Below, piece by piece: positions 8,862 through 17,926 of a DNA stretch of 64,000 nucleotides. The stretch's first letter is position 1. The number at the start of each line of letters is the position of its first letter. The stretch is taken from NCBI RefSeq assembly GCF_000337535.1, contig NZ_AOIP01000009.1:56375-120374 (forward strand), written 5' to 3'. The translations under genes and the position numbers were made by a program. This DNA comes from Natrialba aegyptia DSM 13077 (GTDB taxonomy: Archaea > Halobacteriota > Halobacteria > Halobacteriales > Natrialbaceae). The notes beneath the pieces are model-generated. The model did no database searches. It saw only the letters and a program-made list of their open reading frames with translations, and was not told the DNA's origin.

Positions 8862-9470
8862 ATGGCAACCGCGGACGCACAACAGCGACTTCGGGAGCGG
8901 CCGATCGGAGCGACAGTCTTTCTGACGGTCGTGGGCTATACGCTCGTTCTCGGGACCTTCCTCCTCGACGTGCCGCTGTACCCGGAACTGACGAACGCAC
9001 AGGTCAATCTCCTCACCCACGCGATCGCGGTTATCAACACGGCGACGACGATACTGCTCGTCGCCGGCTGGTACTGGATTCGGGCCGGCGAAACCGGAAA
9101 GCATCGGATGGCGATGATAAGCGGGTTCGCGTTGATCATGCTGTTTCTGGTCGTCTACCTGATCAAGGTCGGCGGCGGCGGCACGAAGCTCTTCCAGGGT
9201 CCGGACTGGGCCTACTACTCGTATCTGATCATGCTGGCGATTCACATTATCCTCTCCATCGTCTCCGTTCCGGTCGTTCTCTACGCGCTGATCCTCGGCC
9301 TGACGCACACGCCGGCGGAGTTGAAACAGACGGCCCACGCCAGCGTCGGCCGCATCGCCGCCGGCGCGTGGATTTTGAGCCTCGTCCTCGGCGTCGTGAC
9401 GTACGTACTGCTCAATCACGTCTTCACCTACGAGTTCAGCGCGATGCTCGTGCCGCTGGTTTCGGTGTGA
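8862..9470 (+). CDS. DUF420 family integral membrane protein
   Basis: The 202-residue protein has about five or six transmembrane helices (about 17-37, 50-68, 85-103, 122-146, 163-183). It matches the DUF420/YozB family, with conserved His residues in membrane helices ('NLLTHAIAVINTATTILL', 'MLAIHIILSI', 'QTAHASVGRIA', 'LLNHVFTYE'). Family members often neighbour haem-copper oxidase or haem-handling genes, but none is near here. It may bind haem or copper in the membrane; that is inference. Confidence 0.8.
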   Translation: MATADAQQRLRERPIGATVFLTVVGYTLVLGTFLLDVPLYPELTNAQVNLLTHAIAVINTATTILLVAGWYWIRAGETGKHRMAMISGFALIMLFLVVYLIKVGGGGTKLFQGPDWAYYSYLIMLAIHIILSIVSVPVVLYALILGLTHTPAELKQTAHASVGRIAAGAWILSLVLGVVTYVLLNHVFTYEFSAMLVPLVSV

Positions 9471-9612
9471 GGCGGTCGGCCGAGGCCCGCTTTCGTATCG
9501 ATACGCAGCCACCCGTCCCAACGGGAAAGAACGGTTCAGATGCGAGAAAATCACCGTTTCAGTCAGATTCGAGGACAGGGTTTACGGGGATCGGCAGTGT
9601 AGGTGGATCGAC

Positions 9613-11811
9613 ATGGATTCGCCGTCGCGGGACCCTGACGCCGAACGATCCCAGCAGTTGCGCCAACAGCAGGTGTTGGCCGAACTCAGTGATCGGTCAC
9701 TCGACGTCCGACGTGGTGCCGTGCGTGCTGGGATGGATGCAGCTAGTGAGCGTATCGACTCTGACTCCGACTCCGACTCCGACGCCGATGACCACGTCAG
9801 CATCACCGAGACGCTCGATGAACTCTTTCGAACGGCGACAGAGCGAATCAGGTCGACGCTCGGCACGGATTCGTGTTACGTTCTCGAGGTCGATTCGGCA
9901 CACGAGTTCTTTCGCGTTCGTGCCGGTGCGCGCCGGACCGGTGACCTGAACGAGATGGGACCGATTCCGGTCGATCCCGACACGCAACTCGGGGCGACAC
10001 TCGTCTCACCCGAGCCGATTCTCGTCGACGAGTTCACGACTAACGACCGGTTTGTGCGTGCCGGACCGCCGGTCGAAGACGAGGCGGCGAGCGGACTCGG
10101 CGTCAGGATCGATACGGGCCCCCGTGATCGCGAGGCGGACGGACGCGGTGTGTCCGCCAGCGGCGCTGCTCCCGGTATCGACGAATCGCCTCGGGATGCG
10201 GCTGGCGGCCGCGGTACGTGGGGTGTCCTCGGCACGTATTCGACGACGCCGCGCGAGTTCAGCGAGGGAGAGATCGCGTTCGTCGAGGCCGTCGCGAATC
10301 TGCTCGCGCTGACGGTCGAGCGGACGCGAGCGGAGCGACGCCGGAAGGAAGAACAAACGCGCAGAAACAACGTGCTGGAAACATCGCCGATCGGGATCAC
10401 GCTCATCAATGCCGAGGGACGACACGTCTTTTCGAACGATCGGGCGGAAGAGATTCTCGGCCGGTCGATCGAGGAATTAGAGACGTACACGCACAACGAC
10501 GAGCGGTGGGATCTCGTCGACGAGAACGGCGAGCAGATGTCGTTCTATGAGCTCCCGTTCTCGCGGGTGAAAGAGACGAAGGAGCCGGTGTACGACGAAA
10601 TCGTCGGTATCAGACGCTCCTCCGACGAGCGAGTGTGGCTGCTGATACACTGCAGTCCGCTGTTCGATGTAGACGGCGAGTTCGACGGCGTCATCTACGC
10701 GTTCAGAGACATCACCGAGCGACGTGAACTCGAGAGCCGACTCGAAGAGATACTGGGTCGGGTCGACGAGGCGGTCTGTGCGTTCGACGAGGAGTTGCGG
10801 TATACGCACGTCAACGAACGGGCCGAGGAGTTGTTGCAGCGCTCGGCGGATGAACTCCTCGGTGAGAAGCTCTGGGAGCAGTTCCCGGAGTCGGCGAGCG
10901 AGAACGTCGTCCGGGAGAGTTTCGAGCGGGCGATGGAGTCGCAGGAACAGACGAGTTACGAACACTACTACGAGCCGGCCGGTCTCTGGCTCGAGGTGAC
11001 GATCTATCCGTCGGAGACCGGTGCATCGGTGTACTTCCGGGATATTACGGATCGGAAGAAGTACCAGCGGCGGCTCGAGGAGTCGAATGAACGACTCGAA
11101 CAGTTCGCCTACGCTGCGTCGCACGATCTACAAGAGCCGTTGCGGATGATCACGAGCTACTTGCGGCTTATCGAGAATCGGTACGCGGACGAGCTAGATC
11201 AGGACGGCCGCGAGTTCATCGAGTACGCGGTCGACGGGGCAGAGCGGATGCAGGAGATGATCGACGGGTTGCTCCAGTTTTCGCGGGTCGAGACGCAGGG
11301 GGAGCCGTTCGAGCCGATCGACCTGGACGACGTTCTTGCGGACGTGCGCCGGGATTTACGGATGCAGATCGAAGAGAGCGGAGCCGAGATTGCGGCGGGT
11401 GAACTGCCGCGCGTGGAGGGAGACGGCAATCAGTTGCGGCAGGTGTTCCAGAACCTGTTGTCGAACGCGATCGAGTACTCCGGCAACGAGTCGCCCCGAA
11501 TCGAAATCTCCGCCCACGATACGGGCAAGGAGTGGGTGATTTCGGTGAGTGATGACGGAGTCGGGATCGAACCGGACGATCAAGAGCGGATCTTCGGGTT
11601 GTTCCAGCGCCGTCACGATAGCGACGAGCAGACGGGTAGCGGGCTCGGGCTGGCGCTCTGTAAGCGGATTATCGAGCGCCACGGCGGCGAGATTTGGGTC
11701 GAATCGGAGCCCGGAGAGGGGGCGACGTTTTCGTTCACGTTGCCGACGCGATTGGGGCCGAAGCGAGAGTCGGCGTCGGGGTCAGAATCAGCCTCGAAGT
11801 CGGTAAACTGA
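9613..11811 (+). CDS. Sensor histidine kinase with GAF-like and two PAS domains
   Basis: The 732-residue protein runs as follows: a Ser/Asp repeat (about 49-60), a GAF-like region (about 62-238), PAS 1 (about 250-370), PAS 2 (about 378-492), HisKA (about 495-565) and HATPase (about 600-715). The phospho-accepting residue is H504 in 'ASHDLQEPLRM'. The ATP-binding N, G1 and G2 boxes are visible as 'QNLLSNAIEYS', 'DDGVGIEPDD' and 'GSGLGLAL'. There is no transmembrane helix, so sensing is probably cytoplasmic. No response regulator lies next to it, which makes it an orphan. The phytochrome-like kinase core is common in haloarchaea. An Arg/Asp/Gly-rich insert (about 155-205) interrupts the GAF region. 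Confidence 0.9.
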   Translation: MDSPSRDPDAERSQQLRQQQVLAELSDRSLDVRRGAVRAGMDAASERIDSDSDSDSDADDHVSITETLDELFRTATERIRSTLGTDSCYVLEVDSAHEFFRVRAGARRTGDLNEMGPIPVDPDTQLGATLVSPEPILVDEFTTNDRFVRAGPPVEDEAASGLGVRIDTGPRDREADGRGVSASGAAPGIDESPRDAAGGRGTWGVLGTYSTTPREFSEGEIAFVEAVANLLALTVERTRAERRRKEEQTRRNNVLETSPIGITLINAEGRHVFSNDRAEEILGRSIEELETYTHNDERWDLVDENGEQMSFYELPFSRVKETKEPVYDEIVGIRRSSDERVWLLIHCSPLFDVDGEFDGVIYAFRDITERRELESRLEEILGRVDEAVCAFDEELRYTHVNERAEELLQRSADELLGEKLWEQFPESASENVVRESFERAMESQEQTSYEHYYEPAGLWLEVTIYPSETGASVYFRDITDRKKYQRRLEESNERLEQFAYAASHDLQEPLRMITSYLRLIENRYADELDQDGREFIEYAVDGAERMQEMIDGLLQFSRVETQGEPFEPIDLDDVLADVRRDLRMQIEESGAEIAAGELPRVEGDGNQLRQVFQNLLSNAIEYSGNESPRIEISAHDTGKEWVISVSDDGVGIEPDDQERIFGLFQRRHDSDEQTGSGLGLALCKRIIERHGGEIWVESEPGEGATFSFTLPTRLGPKRESASGSESASKSVN
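9757..9792 (+). repeat. In-frame hexamer repeat (Ser-Asp codons)
   Basis: Tandem GACTCT/GACTCC units encode alternating Asp and Ser near the N-terminus of the histidine kinase. Such units can change copy number by slippage. Confidence 0.7.
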
Positions 11812-11827
11812 GCGTCGTCGAGTTCGG

Positions 11828-12601
11828 TTAGTCGGTCTGCGGGATCGATCGTGCGCCGAGTGCGAAGACGATTCCGGCGAGAACCGCGAGGATGGCGAGG
11901 TTCGCCAGTGCAGGATCGACGCCGGCGATCGTAGCGGGGTTCGCACCGGGATCGGTCACCGCTCGGACGCCGCGCGTGAAGTACGTCAGCGGCGAGAGGT
12001 TCACGAGCGGTTCGAACCAGTCGGGTAACTGCTCGAGCGTGATAAACGTCTCCGAGAGGAACAGGAGCGGGAGGCCGATGCCGTTGCTCGCTGCGACGGC
12101 CCCGTCCTGTGAGTCGGTGTAGCTGCCGAGTATCGCACCGACGCCGCAAAAGCAGACGACGCCGACGAGGATGTACGGCACGAGCAGGGGCGAGAAGGCG
12201 ATTTCGGCGCCCGTGAGGACGATCACGAGCCCAAGGATGAGGAGACTCGCCAGTCCGATGATGACGGCGTTGACGACCGTCTGGGCGAGCAGCCACTCCG
12301 CGCGGGTCAGCGGCGTCGTCGCGAGCTTTTCGAAGCGGTTGCCCTCGCGGTGGCGCGCGACTTCGCTTCCCATCCGCGACAGCGGCGTAAAGAGGACGAC
12401 GACGGCGAGATAGCCCGGAACGTAGTAGACCGGCGGCTCCGCGAACAGCCCGCCGCCGGCGGGGTCGGTTCGGACGAGAGCCCCGAAGATGACGATCAGG
12501 ATCACGGGGAAGAAAAACGTGAAGAAGACCGCCGTCCGACGGCGGATAAACGAGCGCCAGCCGGCTCCCGTCTCGGCCCGGACGCGGCTCGCGACGCTCA
12601 C
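11828..12601 (-). CDS. ABC-2 type exporter permease
   Basis: The 257-residue protein has six predicted membrane helices and the ABC-2 membrane layout ('RRTAVFFTFFFPVILIVIFG' first helix, 'LSPLTYFTRGVRAV' near the end). It overlaps the upstream ATPase gene by four bases (ATGA), so the two are translationally coupled and form one exporter. Substrate is unknown; drug, lipid or daunorubicin-like export are possibilities in this family. Confidence 0.88.
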   Translation of the reverse strand: MSVASRVRAETGAGWRSFIRRRTAVFFTFFFPVILIVIFGALVRTDPAGGGLFAEPPVYYVPGYLAVVVLFTPLSRMGSEVARHREGNRFEKLATTPLTRAEWLLAQTVVNAVIIGLASLLILGLVIVLTGAEIAFSPLLVPYILVGVVCFCGVGAILGSYTDSQDGAVAASNGIGLPLLFLSETFITLEQLPDWFEPLVNLSPLTYFTRGVRAVTDPGANPATIAGVDPALANLAILAVLAGIVFALGARSIPQTD

Positions 12602-13596
12602 GCAGTCTCACCCGCCCGCGGCGCATCGCCGAGTTCGTCGTCGGTCGGTTCGTCCGCGTCCAATCCGCCACCCCGCCCGGTTCGTGCGCGCTCGGCCGAA
12701 TCCGCGAGCGTCAGGTAGACGTCTTCGAGGTCGGGTTCGGCCCACGCGAGTCCGGAGTACTCGATCCCGTCGGTTTCGAGCGCGTCGACCACGGTTCCGA
12801 TTTCGGCGGGCGAAATATCGCGGACGACGATGCCCTGGTGGTCGCGCTGTCGGCCTCGAGCCGGTTGCTCGACGGCGAACGGGAGATCGGCGAACGCGTC
12901 CGCGGGTGCGTCCGTCTCGATTTCGAGGCGGCTCGTTCCGCCGTGTTCGTCGATCAGTTCGGCGGGCGTGCCGCGGGCGACGAGTTCACCGTTCGAAAGC
13001 AGGCCGACGCGGTCCGCGAGTCGTTCGGCCTCGGCCATGTCGTGGGTCGTCAGGACGACCGTCGTGCCGGCGTCGGCGAGGGCCTCGATCAGCCGCCAGA
13101 CGGTCCGCCGGCCGGCGGGGTCGATCCCCGTCGTCGGCTCGTCGAGAAAGAGCACGTCGGGATCGTTGACCAGCGTCGCGCCGACGCAGACCCGACGTTG
13201 CTGCCCGCCAGAGAGGTCTTCGTACCAGGTGTCGGCCGCATCGACGAGGCCCACGTCGGCGAGCACGTCGTCGGGATCGCGGGTCTCCTCGTAGAGCCCC
13301 GCGTAGTAGGTCAGGAGTTCGCGAACGGTGAGCCGATCCGGCGGCGAGAACGCCTGCGGGAGGACGCCGAGTCGGTCGCGGTCGACGGCCGCTGGCGGTT
13401 CATCGAGCACGCGCGCCGATCCCGAGTCGGGATCGGTCGTTCCCGTCAGCGCACGGACGAGCGTCGTTTTGCCGGCCCCGTTCGGGCCGATGAGTGCAAA
13501 GACCTCGCCGCGGTCGACGGTCAGCGAGGCGGAATCGAGCGCGACCGTCTCGCCGTATGTCTTCGCGAGTTCAGTCGCGGCAACGACGGCAGACAT
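12598..13596 (-). CDS. ABC exporter ATP-binding protein (DrrA-like)
   Basis: This 332-residue nucleotide-binding subunit has Walker A 'GPNGAGKTT', signature 'LSGGQQRR', Walker B 'VLFLDEPTTG' and the switch His in 'VLTTHDMAEAE'. The long C-terminal extension (about 220-332) is like those of daunorubicin/ABC-2 exporters. The chosen start at 13596 fits the family N-terminus 'ATELAKTYG'; an upstream in-frame Met at 13653 would add 19 unmatched residues. It energises the permease encoded immediately downstream. Confidence 0.9.
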   Translation of the reverse strand: MSAVVAATELAKTYGETVALDSASLTVDRGEVFALIGPNGAGKTTLVRALTGTTDPDSGSARVLDEPPAAVDRDRLGVLPQAFSPPDRLTVRELLTYYAGLYEETRDPDDVLADVGLVDAADTWYEDLSGGQQRRVCVGATLVNDPDVLFLDEPTTGIDPAGRRTVWRLIEALADAGTTVVLTTHDMAEAERLADRVGLLSNGELVARGTPAELIDEHGGTSRLEIETDAPADAFADLPFAVEQPARGRQRDHQGIVVRDISPAEIGTVVDALETDGIEYSGLAWAEPDLEDVYLTLADSAERARTGRGGGLDADEPTDDELGDAPRAGETA

Positions 13597-13696
13597 ACGA
13601 ATGGCTACCCACGCCGTCCGGGTAAGCGGTTCGATTCCCGCGCTCTTGCCCACGCAGGCTCAACCGTTACCGGCGCGTTCGTGATACGGTTTCGGC

Positions 13697-14650
13697 ATGA
13701 CCCAGCTCGGCTACACCCTCTCGAGCGAAGAGCACGGTCCAACTGAACTCGTCGAGTACGCCCGCCGCGCCGAGGAGGCCGGCTTCGACTTCGTCTCGAT
13801 CTCGGATCACTTCCATCCGTGGATTCCGGCGCAGGGGGAGTCGCCGTTCGTCTGGAGCACTCTCGGCGGGATCGCGACGGCGACCGACGAGATCGAGGTC
13901 GGGGTCGGCGTCACCTGTCCGACGATGCGCATCCACCCGGTCAACGTCGCGCAGGCGGTCGCGACGGTCGAGGAGATGTTCGACGGCCGGTTCACCTTCG
14001 GCGTCGGCACCGGCGAGAACTTGAACGAGCACGTCACCGGCCACCGCTGGCCCGAACACGACGTTCGACTCGAGATGCTGACGGAGGCCATGAACGTAAT
14101 GAGCAGCCTCTGGACCGGCGACAATACGAGCCACCACGGCGAGCACTACACGGTCGAGAACGCGCGGCTGTTCACGGTCCCGGACGAGCAGCCGACGACG
14201 ATCGCGAGCGCCTTCGGTCCGCAGACGGCCCGCTGGGCCGCCGAACACGGCGACGGACTCTGGTGTTCCGGACCGAAGGGTGCGGTGGTCGACGAGTACG
14301 AGGACGCCGGGGGCGACGGCCCCGCCTACTCGCAGTTGCACATCTGCTACGCCGACAGCGAGGACGAGGCGATCGACACCGTTCACGAGTACTGGCCGAA
14401 CGGTTCACTGCCGGGTGAACTCGGGCAAGAACTGCCGACGCCGGCGCACTTCGAGCAGGCCACGGAGATGGTCGACCGGGACGATATCGCCGAGAGCGGG
14501 ACCACTACCGATCCGGACCCGCAGGCGCACATCGACAGTATCGAGACGGCGGTCGACGCGGGGTACGATCACGTCTACGTCCACCAGATCGGTCCCGAGC
14601 AGGAGCGGGCGATCGAGTTCTACGAGGAGGAAGTGCTGCCGGCGTTCTGA
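13697..14650 (+). CDS. F420-dependent LLM-class oxidoreductase (TIGR03557-type)
   Basis: The 317-residue luciferase-like TIM-barrel protein contains 'ISDHFHPW', 'SPFVWSTLGGIA', 'TFGVGTGENLNEHV' and 'EHGDGLWCSGP', which match F420-dependent glucose-6-phosphate-dehydrogenase-like enzymes. It would transfer hydride between coenzyme F420 and an alcohol or sugar substrate in the cytoplasm. The actual substrate cannot be read from the sequence. It is divergent from the ABC exporter genes with about 100 bp between the start codons. Confidence 0.85.
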   Translation: MTQLGYTLSSEEHGPTELVEYARRAEEAGFDFVSISDHFHPWIPAQGESPFVWSTLGGIATATDEIEVGVGVTCPTMRIHPVNVAQAVATVEEMFDGRFTFGVGTGENLNEHVTGHRWPEHDVRLEMLTEAMNVMSSLWTGDNTSHHGEHYTVENARLFTVPDEQPTTIASAFGPQTARWAAEHGDGLWCSGPKGAVVDEYEDAGGDGPAYSQLHICYADSEDEAIDTVHEYWPNGSLPGELGQELPTPAHFEQATEMVDRDDIAESGTTTDPDPQAHIDSIETAVDAGYDHVYVHQIGPEQERAIEFYEEEVLPAF

Positions 14651-14755
14651 TACGGATGCGGGTGCGGTCGTGAACGGTTTGCAAAACAGTTGCTCAGGGA
14701 TCAAATCCGTCGTAACAACTGGATAGTAACGACGGTCTCCGGGAGTGATACCGGT

Positions 14756-16399
14756 ATGTCTGATTGGGATCGCCGTTCGGTACTCGCAACCGGTGCAGCG
14801 CTTTCCGTCGGGAGCGGGATGGCCTCGATCGCCGCCGGCCGGGACGACTCGGAGGAATCCGCCGCCGAGTCGCTTCCGGACCCGTCGCTGGAACCGAATC
14901 CGGATCAGGACGAAGACTGGGCGTCGTTCGCCGGTGACGCCAGCCACAGCAGGAGCGTCGACGCCGGCACCGAGTTCGATGCCGATGCGCTCGCGGCCGC
15001 CTGGTCCGTCGGATCGACCGGACCGATCGCCGTCGCCGACGACACCGTCTACACCTCGACCGCGGACGGCGTCGCCGCGTTCGACGCGGCCGACGGAACG
15101 CTCGTCTGGGAGAACGCGACCGTCGACGCGAGCGAACCGGCGGTGGTCGGCGAGACGGTCTACGTCACCGGCGACGAGGTCGTGGCGCTCGATAGCTCGG
15201 ACGGGAGCGTCCGCTGGGAGAGCGAGTTCGACACCGACGCACTGCTCGGGAGTCCGACGGTGGCCTACGGCGCGGTCTACGTCGGCGTCGACGGGACGCT
15301 GTACGCCCTCGAAGCCGACGACGGGTCGGTTCGGTGGCGCAAGGAGTCGATCACCGCACCCCCGGACCCGGAGGCAGACGAGGAAGCGGAATACGAGTTC
15401 ACCAGCTACACCGCGGTGGCGAACGGGGTCGTCTACGCCCTGTCGTGGGGCGGTGCCGTCGCGTTCGAGCCCGAAACCGGGGCCGAGGTGTGGCTCGCTC
15501 CGATACCGTACCTGGGGACGGCCGCGAAGAACACCCAGGTTCGAGCGACGGCCAGTACCGTCGCCGTCGGCAACTCGGAGGCCGAGCGCGTACTCGTGAA
15601 CGCACAAACCGGCGATGACGATATTTTGGTCGCATCCGAGAGCGTCGACTGGGCGCTCGACGACGAAATTTACGTTACCGGGACCGACCACCAACTCGAG
15701 GTCGGCGCGTACGAACACGAGTACTACTGGCAGGTCGAGAGCAACGCTAACGCCGGCCACGCCGCCATCTATGGCGAGACGGTGTACGTCTACTTTACCG
15801 ATGCCGGCTCCGAAGGCGAGGACGCGCCACCGTACAATGCGGCTCTCGTTGCACTGAACAAGTACGACGGAACCGAGCAGTGGATCCTCTCGAACGACGA
15901 CGTTCCCGTCGGTCGCGTTCGCGCGATCAGCGACGGAACGATCTACGTCGACCGCAGCGGTGAACTCATCGCGCTCCGAGAGGGGGCAGGTGATGAAGAC
16001 GGGAACGGTGGGGGCGGTGAAGACGGCAGTGACGAAGGCGGCAGTGACGAAGACGGCAGTGACGAAGACGGAAGTAACGAGGGCGGTGACCAGGGTGACG
16101 GCGATTCGGCCGATGGCGGTAACGACGGGAACGAAGGGGCGGACGAGGGGGACGACGCGACCGAGGGAAGTGACGGAACCGGCGGCGGGAACGGCAGCGA
16201 TAACGGTGGTTCCGACGGCGGTAGTAACGGGAACGGCAACGACAGCGCCGAAAACGGAACGTCCAACGAGACGGACGGAAGCTCCGGGGACGATACCGTT
16301 CCCGGCTTCACGACCGGTGCCGGCATCGTCAGCGGTGCGCTCGGTCTCGAATGGGTTCGCCGGCAGGCCGATTCGAACGCGGACGACTCGACCGAGTAA
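14756..16399 (+). CDS. Tat-exported PQQ-like beta-propeller protein with PGF-type C-terminal anchor
   Basis: The 547-residue protein starts at the ATG on 14756 and opens with a Tat signal ('DRRSVLATGAALSVGSGMA'). Residues about 55-420 contain repeated PQQ/pyrrolo-quinoline-like blades ('GTLVWENATVD', 'GSVRWESEFD', 'GSVRWRKES', 'GTEQWILSND'). A Gly/Asp/Ser/Asn-rich linker follows (about 425-510). The end is 'VPGFTTGAG', a hydrophobic stretch and 'VRRQ', resembling a PGF-CTERM archaeosortase signal. It is probably a surface-bound scaffold or dehydrogenase-like propeller; no catalytic residues are recognised. Confidence 0.8.
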   Translation: MSDWDRRSVLATGAALSVGSGMASIAAGRDDSEESAAESLPDPSLEPNPDQDEDWASFAGDASHSRSVDAGTEFDADALAAAWSVGSTGPIAVADDTVYTSTADGVAAFDAADGTLVWENATVDASEPAVVGETVYVTGDEVVALDSSDGSVRWESEFDTDALLGSPTVAYGAVYVGVDGTLYALEADDGSVRWRKESITAPPDPEADEEAEYEFTSYTAVANGVVYALSWGGAVAFEPETGAEVWLAPIPYLGTAAKNTQVRATASTVAVGNSEAERVLVNAQTGDDDILVASESVDWALDDEIYVTGTDHQLEVGAYEHEYYWQVESNANAGHAAIYGETVYVYFTDAGSEGEDAPPYNAALVALNKYDGTEQWILSNDDVPVGRVRAISDGTIYVDRSGELIALREGAGDEDGNGGGGEDGSDEGGSDEDGSDEDGSNEGGDQGDGDSADGGNDGNEGADEGDDATEGSDGTGGGNGSDNGGSDGGSNGNGNDSAENGTSNETDGSSGDDTVPGFTTGAGIVSGALGLEWVRRQADSNADDSTE

Positions 16400-16523
16400 C
16401 GGACGCGTCGGCGGTTGCTGACGTGATGCTGTCGGCGCTGTGCTCCGTTCTGTAGCTCACGATGAGACGGTACTGCTCACTGAGAAGCGAAATTGCAGAA
16501 AGGCGACGGCCGTCAGACCGCGG

Positions 16524-17777
16524 TTACTCGTCCTGATACAGCGGGTGTGCTGCACAGAGTTCGTCGACCTTCTCGCGGACCGACGCGATCACGTCCTCGT
16601 CGTTCGGCTCGTCGACGACGCGGGCGATCAGGTCCGCGACCGTTCGGCAGTCGTCCTCGTCGAAGCCGCGCGTGGTCAGCGCCGGGGTGCCGGCGCGGAT
16701 GCCGCTCGGGTCGAACGGCGAGCGCGTCTCGCCGGGAACCGTGTTCCCGTTGAGGACGATGCCGGCGTCCTCGAGCGCCTCCTCGGCGTCGCCGCCGGAG
16801 GTGTCGGGGTGGCTCTCGCGCAGGTCGACGAGCACGAGGTGGTTGTCGGTCCCCTCCGAGACGAGCGAGAAGCCGTGTTCGGCGAGCCGGTCGCCGAGCG
16901 CTTCGGCATTTGCGACCGTCTGTTCGGCGTACTCCTCGAACTCGGGCTCGAGCGCTTCCTTGAAGCCGACGGCCTTGCCCGCGATATTGTGCATGAGCGG
17001 TCCGCCTTGGCCGCCGGGGAAGACGGCCGAGTCGATATCGTCCGCGTACTCCTCGCTCGTCATCACGATGCCGCCGCGACCCGAGCGGATGGTCTTGTGC
17101 GTCGAACCCGTGACGAAGTCGGCGATGCCGACCGGCGACGAGTGAACGCCCGCGGCGACGAGGCCGGTGATGTGGGCGATGTCGGCGAGGTGGAGCGCGT
17201 CGACGCTGTCGGCTGCCTCCTGAATGCGTTCCCATTCGATCTCGCGCGGGTACGCGGAGTAGCCCGAGACGATGATATCCGGTTCGAACTCCTCGGCGTG
17301 TTCGGCGAGGCCCTCGTAGTCGAGGTAGCCCGTCTCGGGGTCGACCTCGTACTGCTCGACGTCGTAGAGTTGGCCGACGAAGTTCGCCGGGTGACCGTGA
17401 CTGAGGTGGCCGCCGTGGTTCAGATCCAGCGAGAGGATCTTATCGCCCGGTTCGAGCATTGCGAAGTAGACGGCCTGGTTCGCCTGCGTCCCCGAATGCG
17501 GCTGGACGTTAACGTGTTCGGCACCGAACAGTTCTTTGGCACGTTCGATCGCGAGTTCTTCGACCTCGTCGGCGAACTCGCAGCCGCCGTAGTAGCGCGA
17601 GCCGGGATAGCCCTCGGCGTACTTGTTCGTCAGCGCGCTTCCCTGGGCGTCGATGACGGCGCGACTGGCGTGGTTCTCGCTCGCGATCATCTGGAGCGTC
17701 GATCGCTGGCGGTCCACCTCGCCCTCGAGCGCATCGGCGACGGCGGGATCGACCTCTCGAACGTGCTCGTGGTCCAT
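16524..17777 (-). CDS. glyA: Serine hydroxymethyltransferase
   Basis: This PLP enzyme of 417 residues interconverts serine and glycine with transfer of a one-carbon unit to a folate carrier. The PLP lysine is K228 in 'TGSTHKTIRSGRGG'. 'SENHAS', 'GYPGSRYYGG' and 'VNVQPHSGTQAN' are further family signatures. The chosen ATG (17775-17777) is where the family begins and sits 28 nt from a TATA element, suggesting a leaderless mRNA. It is divergent from the CHAT-like protease gene. Confidence 0.95.
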   Translation of the reverse strand: MDHEHVREVDPAVADALEGEVDRQRSTLQMIASENHASRAVIDAQGSALTNKYAEGYPGSRYYGGCEFADEVEELAIERAKELFGAEHVNVQPHSGTQANQAVYFAMLEPGDKILSLDLNHGGHLSHGHPANFVGQLYDVEQYEVDPETGYLDYEGLAEHAEEFEPDIIVSGYSAYPREIEWERIQEAADSVDALHLADIAHITGLVAAGVHSSPVGIADFVTGSTHKTIRSGRGGIVMTSEEYADDIDSAVFPGGQGGPLMHNIAGKAVGFKEALEPEFEEYAEQTVANAEALGDRLAEHGFSLVSEGTDNHLVLVDLRESHPDTSGGDAEEALEDAGIVLNGNTVPGETRSPFDPSGIRAGTPALTTRGFDEDDCRTVADLIARVVDEPNDEDVIASVREKVDELCAAHPLYQDE

Positions 17778-17800
17778 ATCCGATGTGGTGTCTGGCTGCT

Positions 17801-17809
17801 GTATAAGTG
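17801..17809 (-). promoter_or_regulatory. TATA box of glyA
   Basis: On the minus strand CACTTATAC is centred about 28 nt upstream of the glyA ATG, the spacing expected for a leaderless archaeal transcript. Confidence 0.55.
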
Positions 17810-17926
17810 TACCTCTCTTCGGCAAAGCGGGCCACGAACGCAAGCGCCAGTCAGCACGATCATGTCGTCTGTTATTGACTACCATCCGATACAACTAACT
17901 TGACTGCGTTGGATGTACCGCACCGG

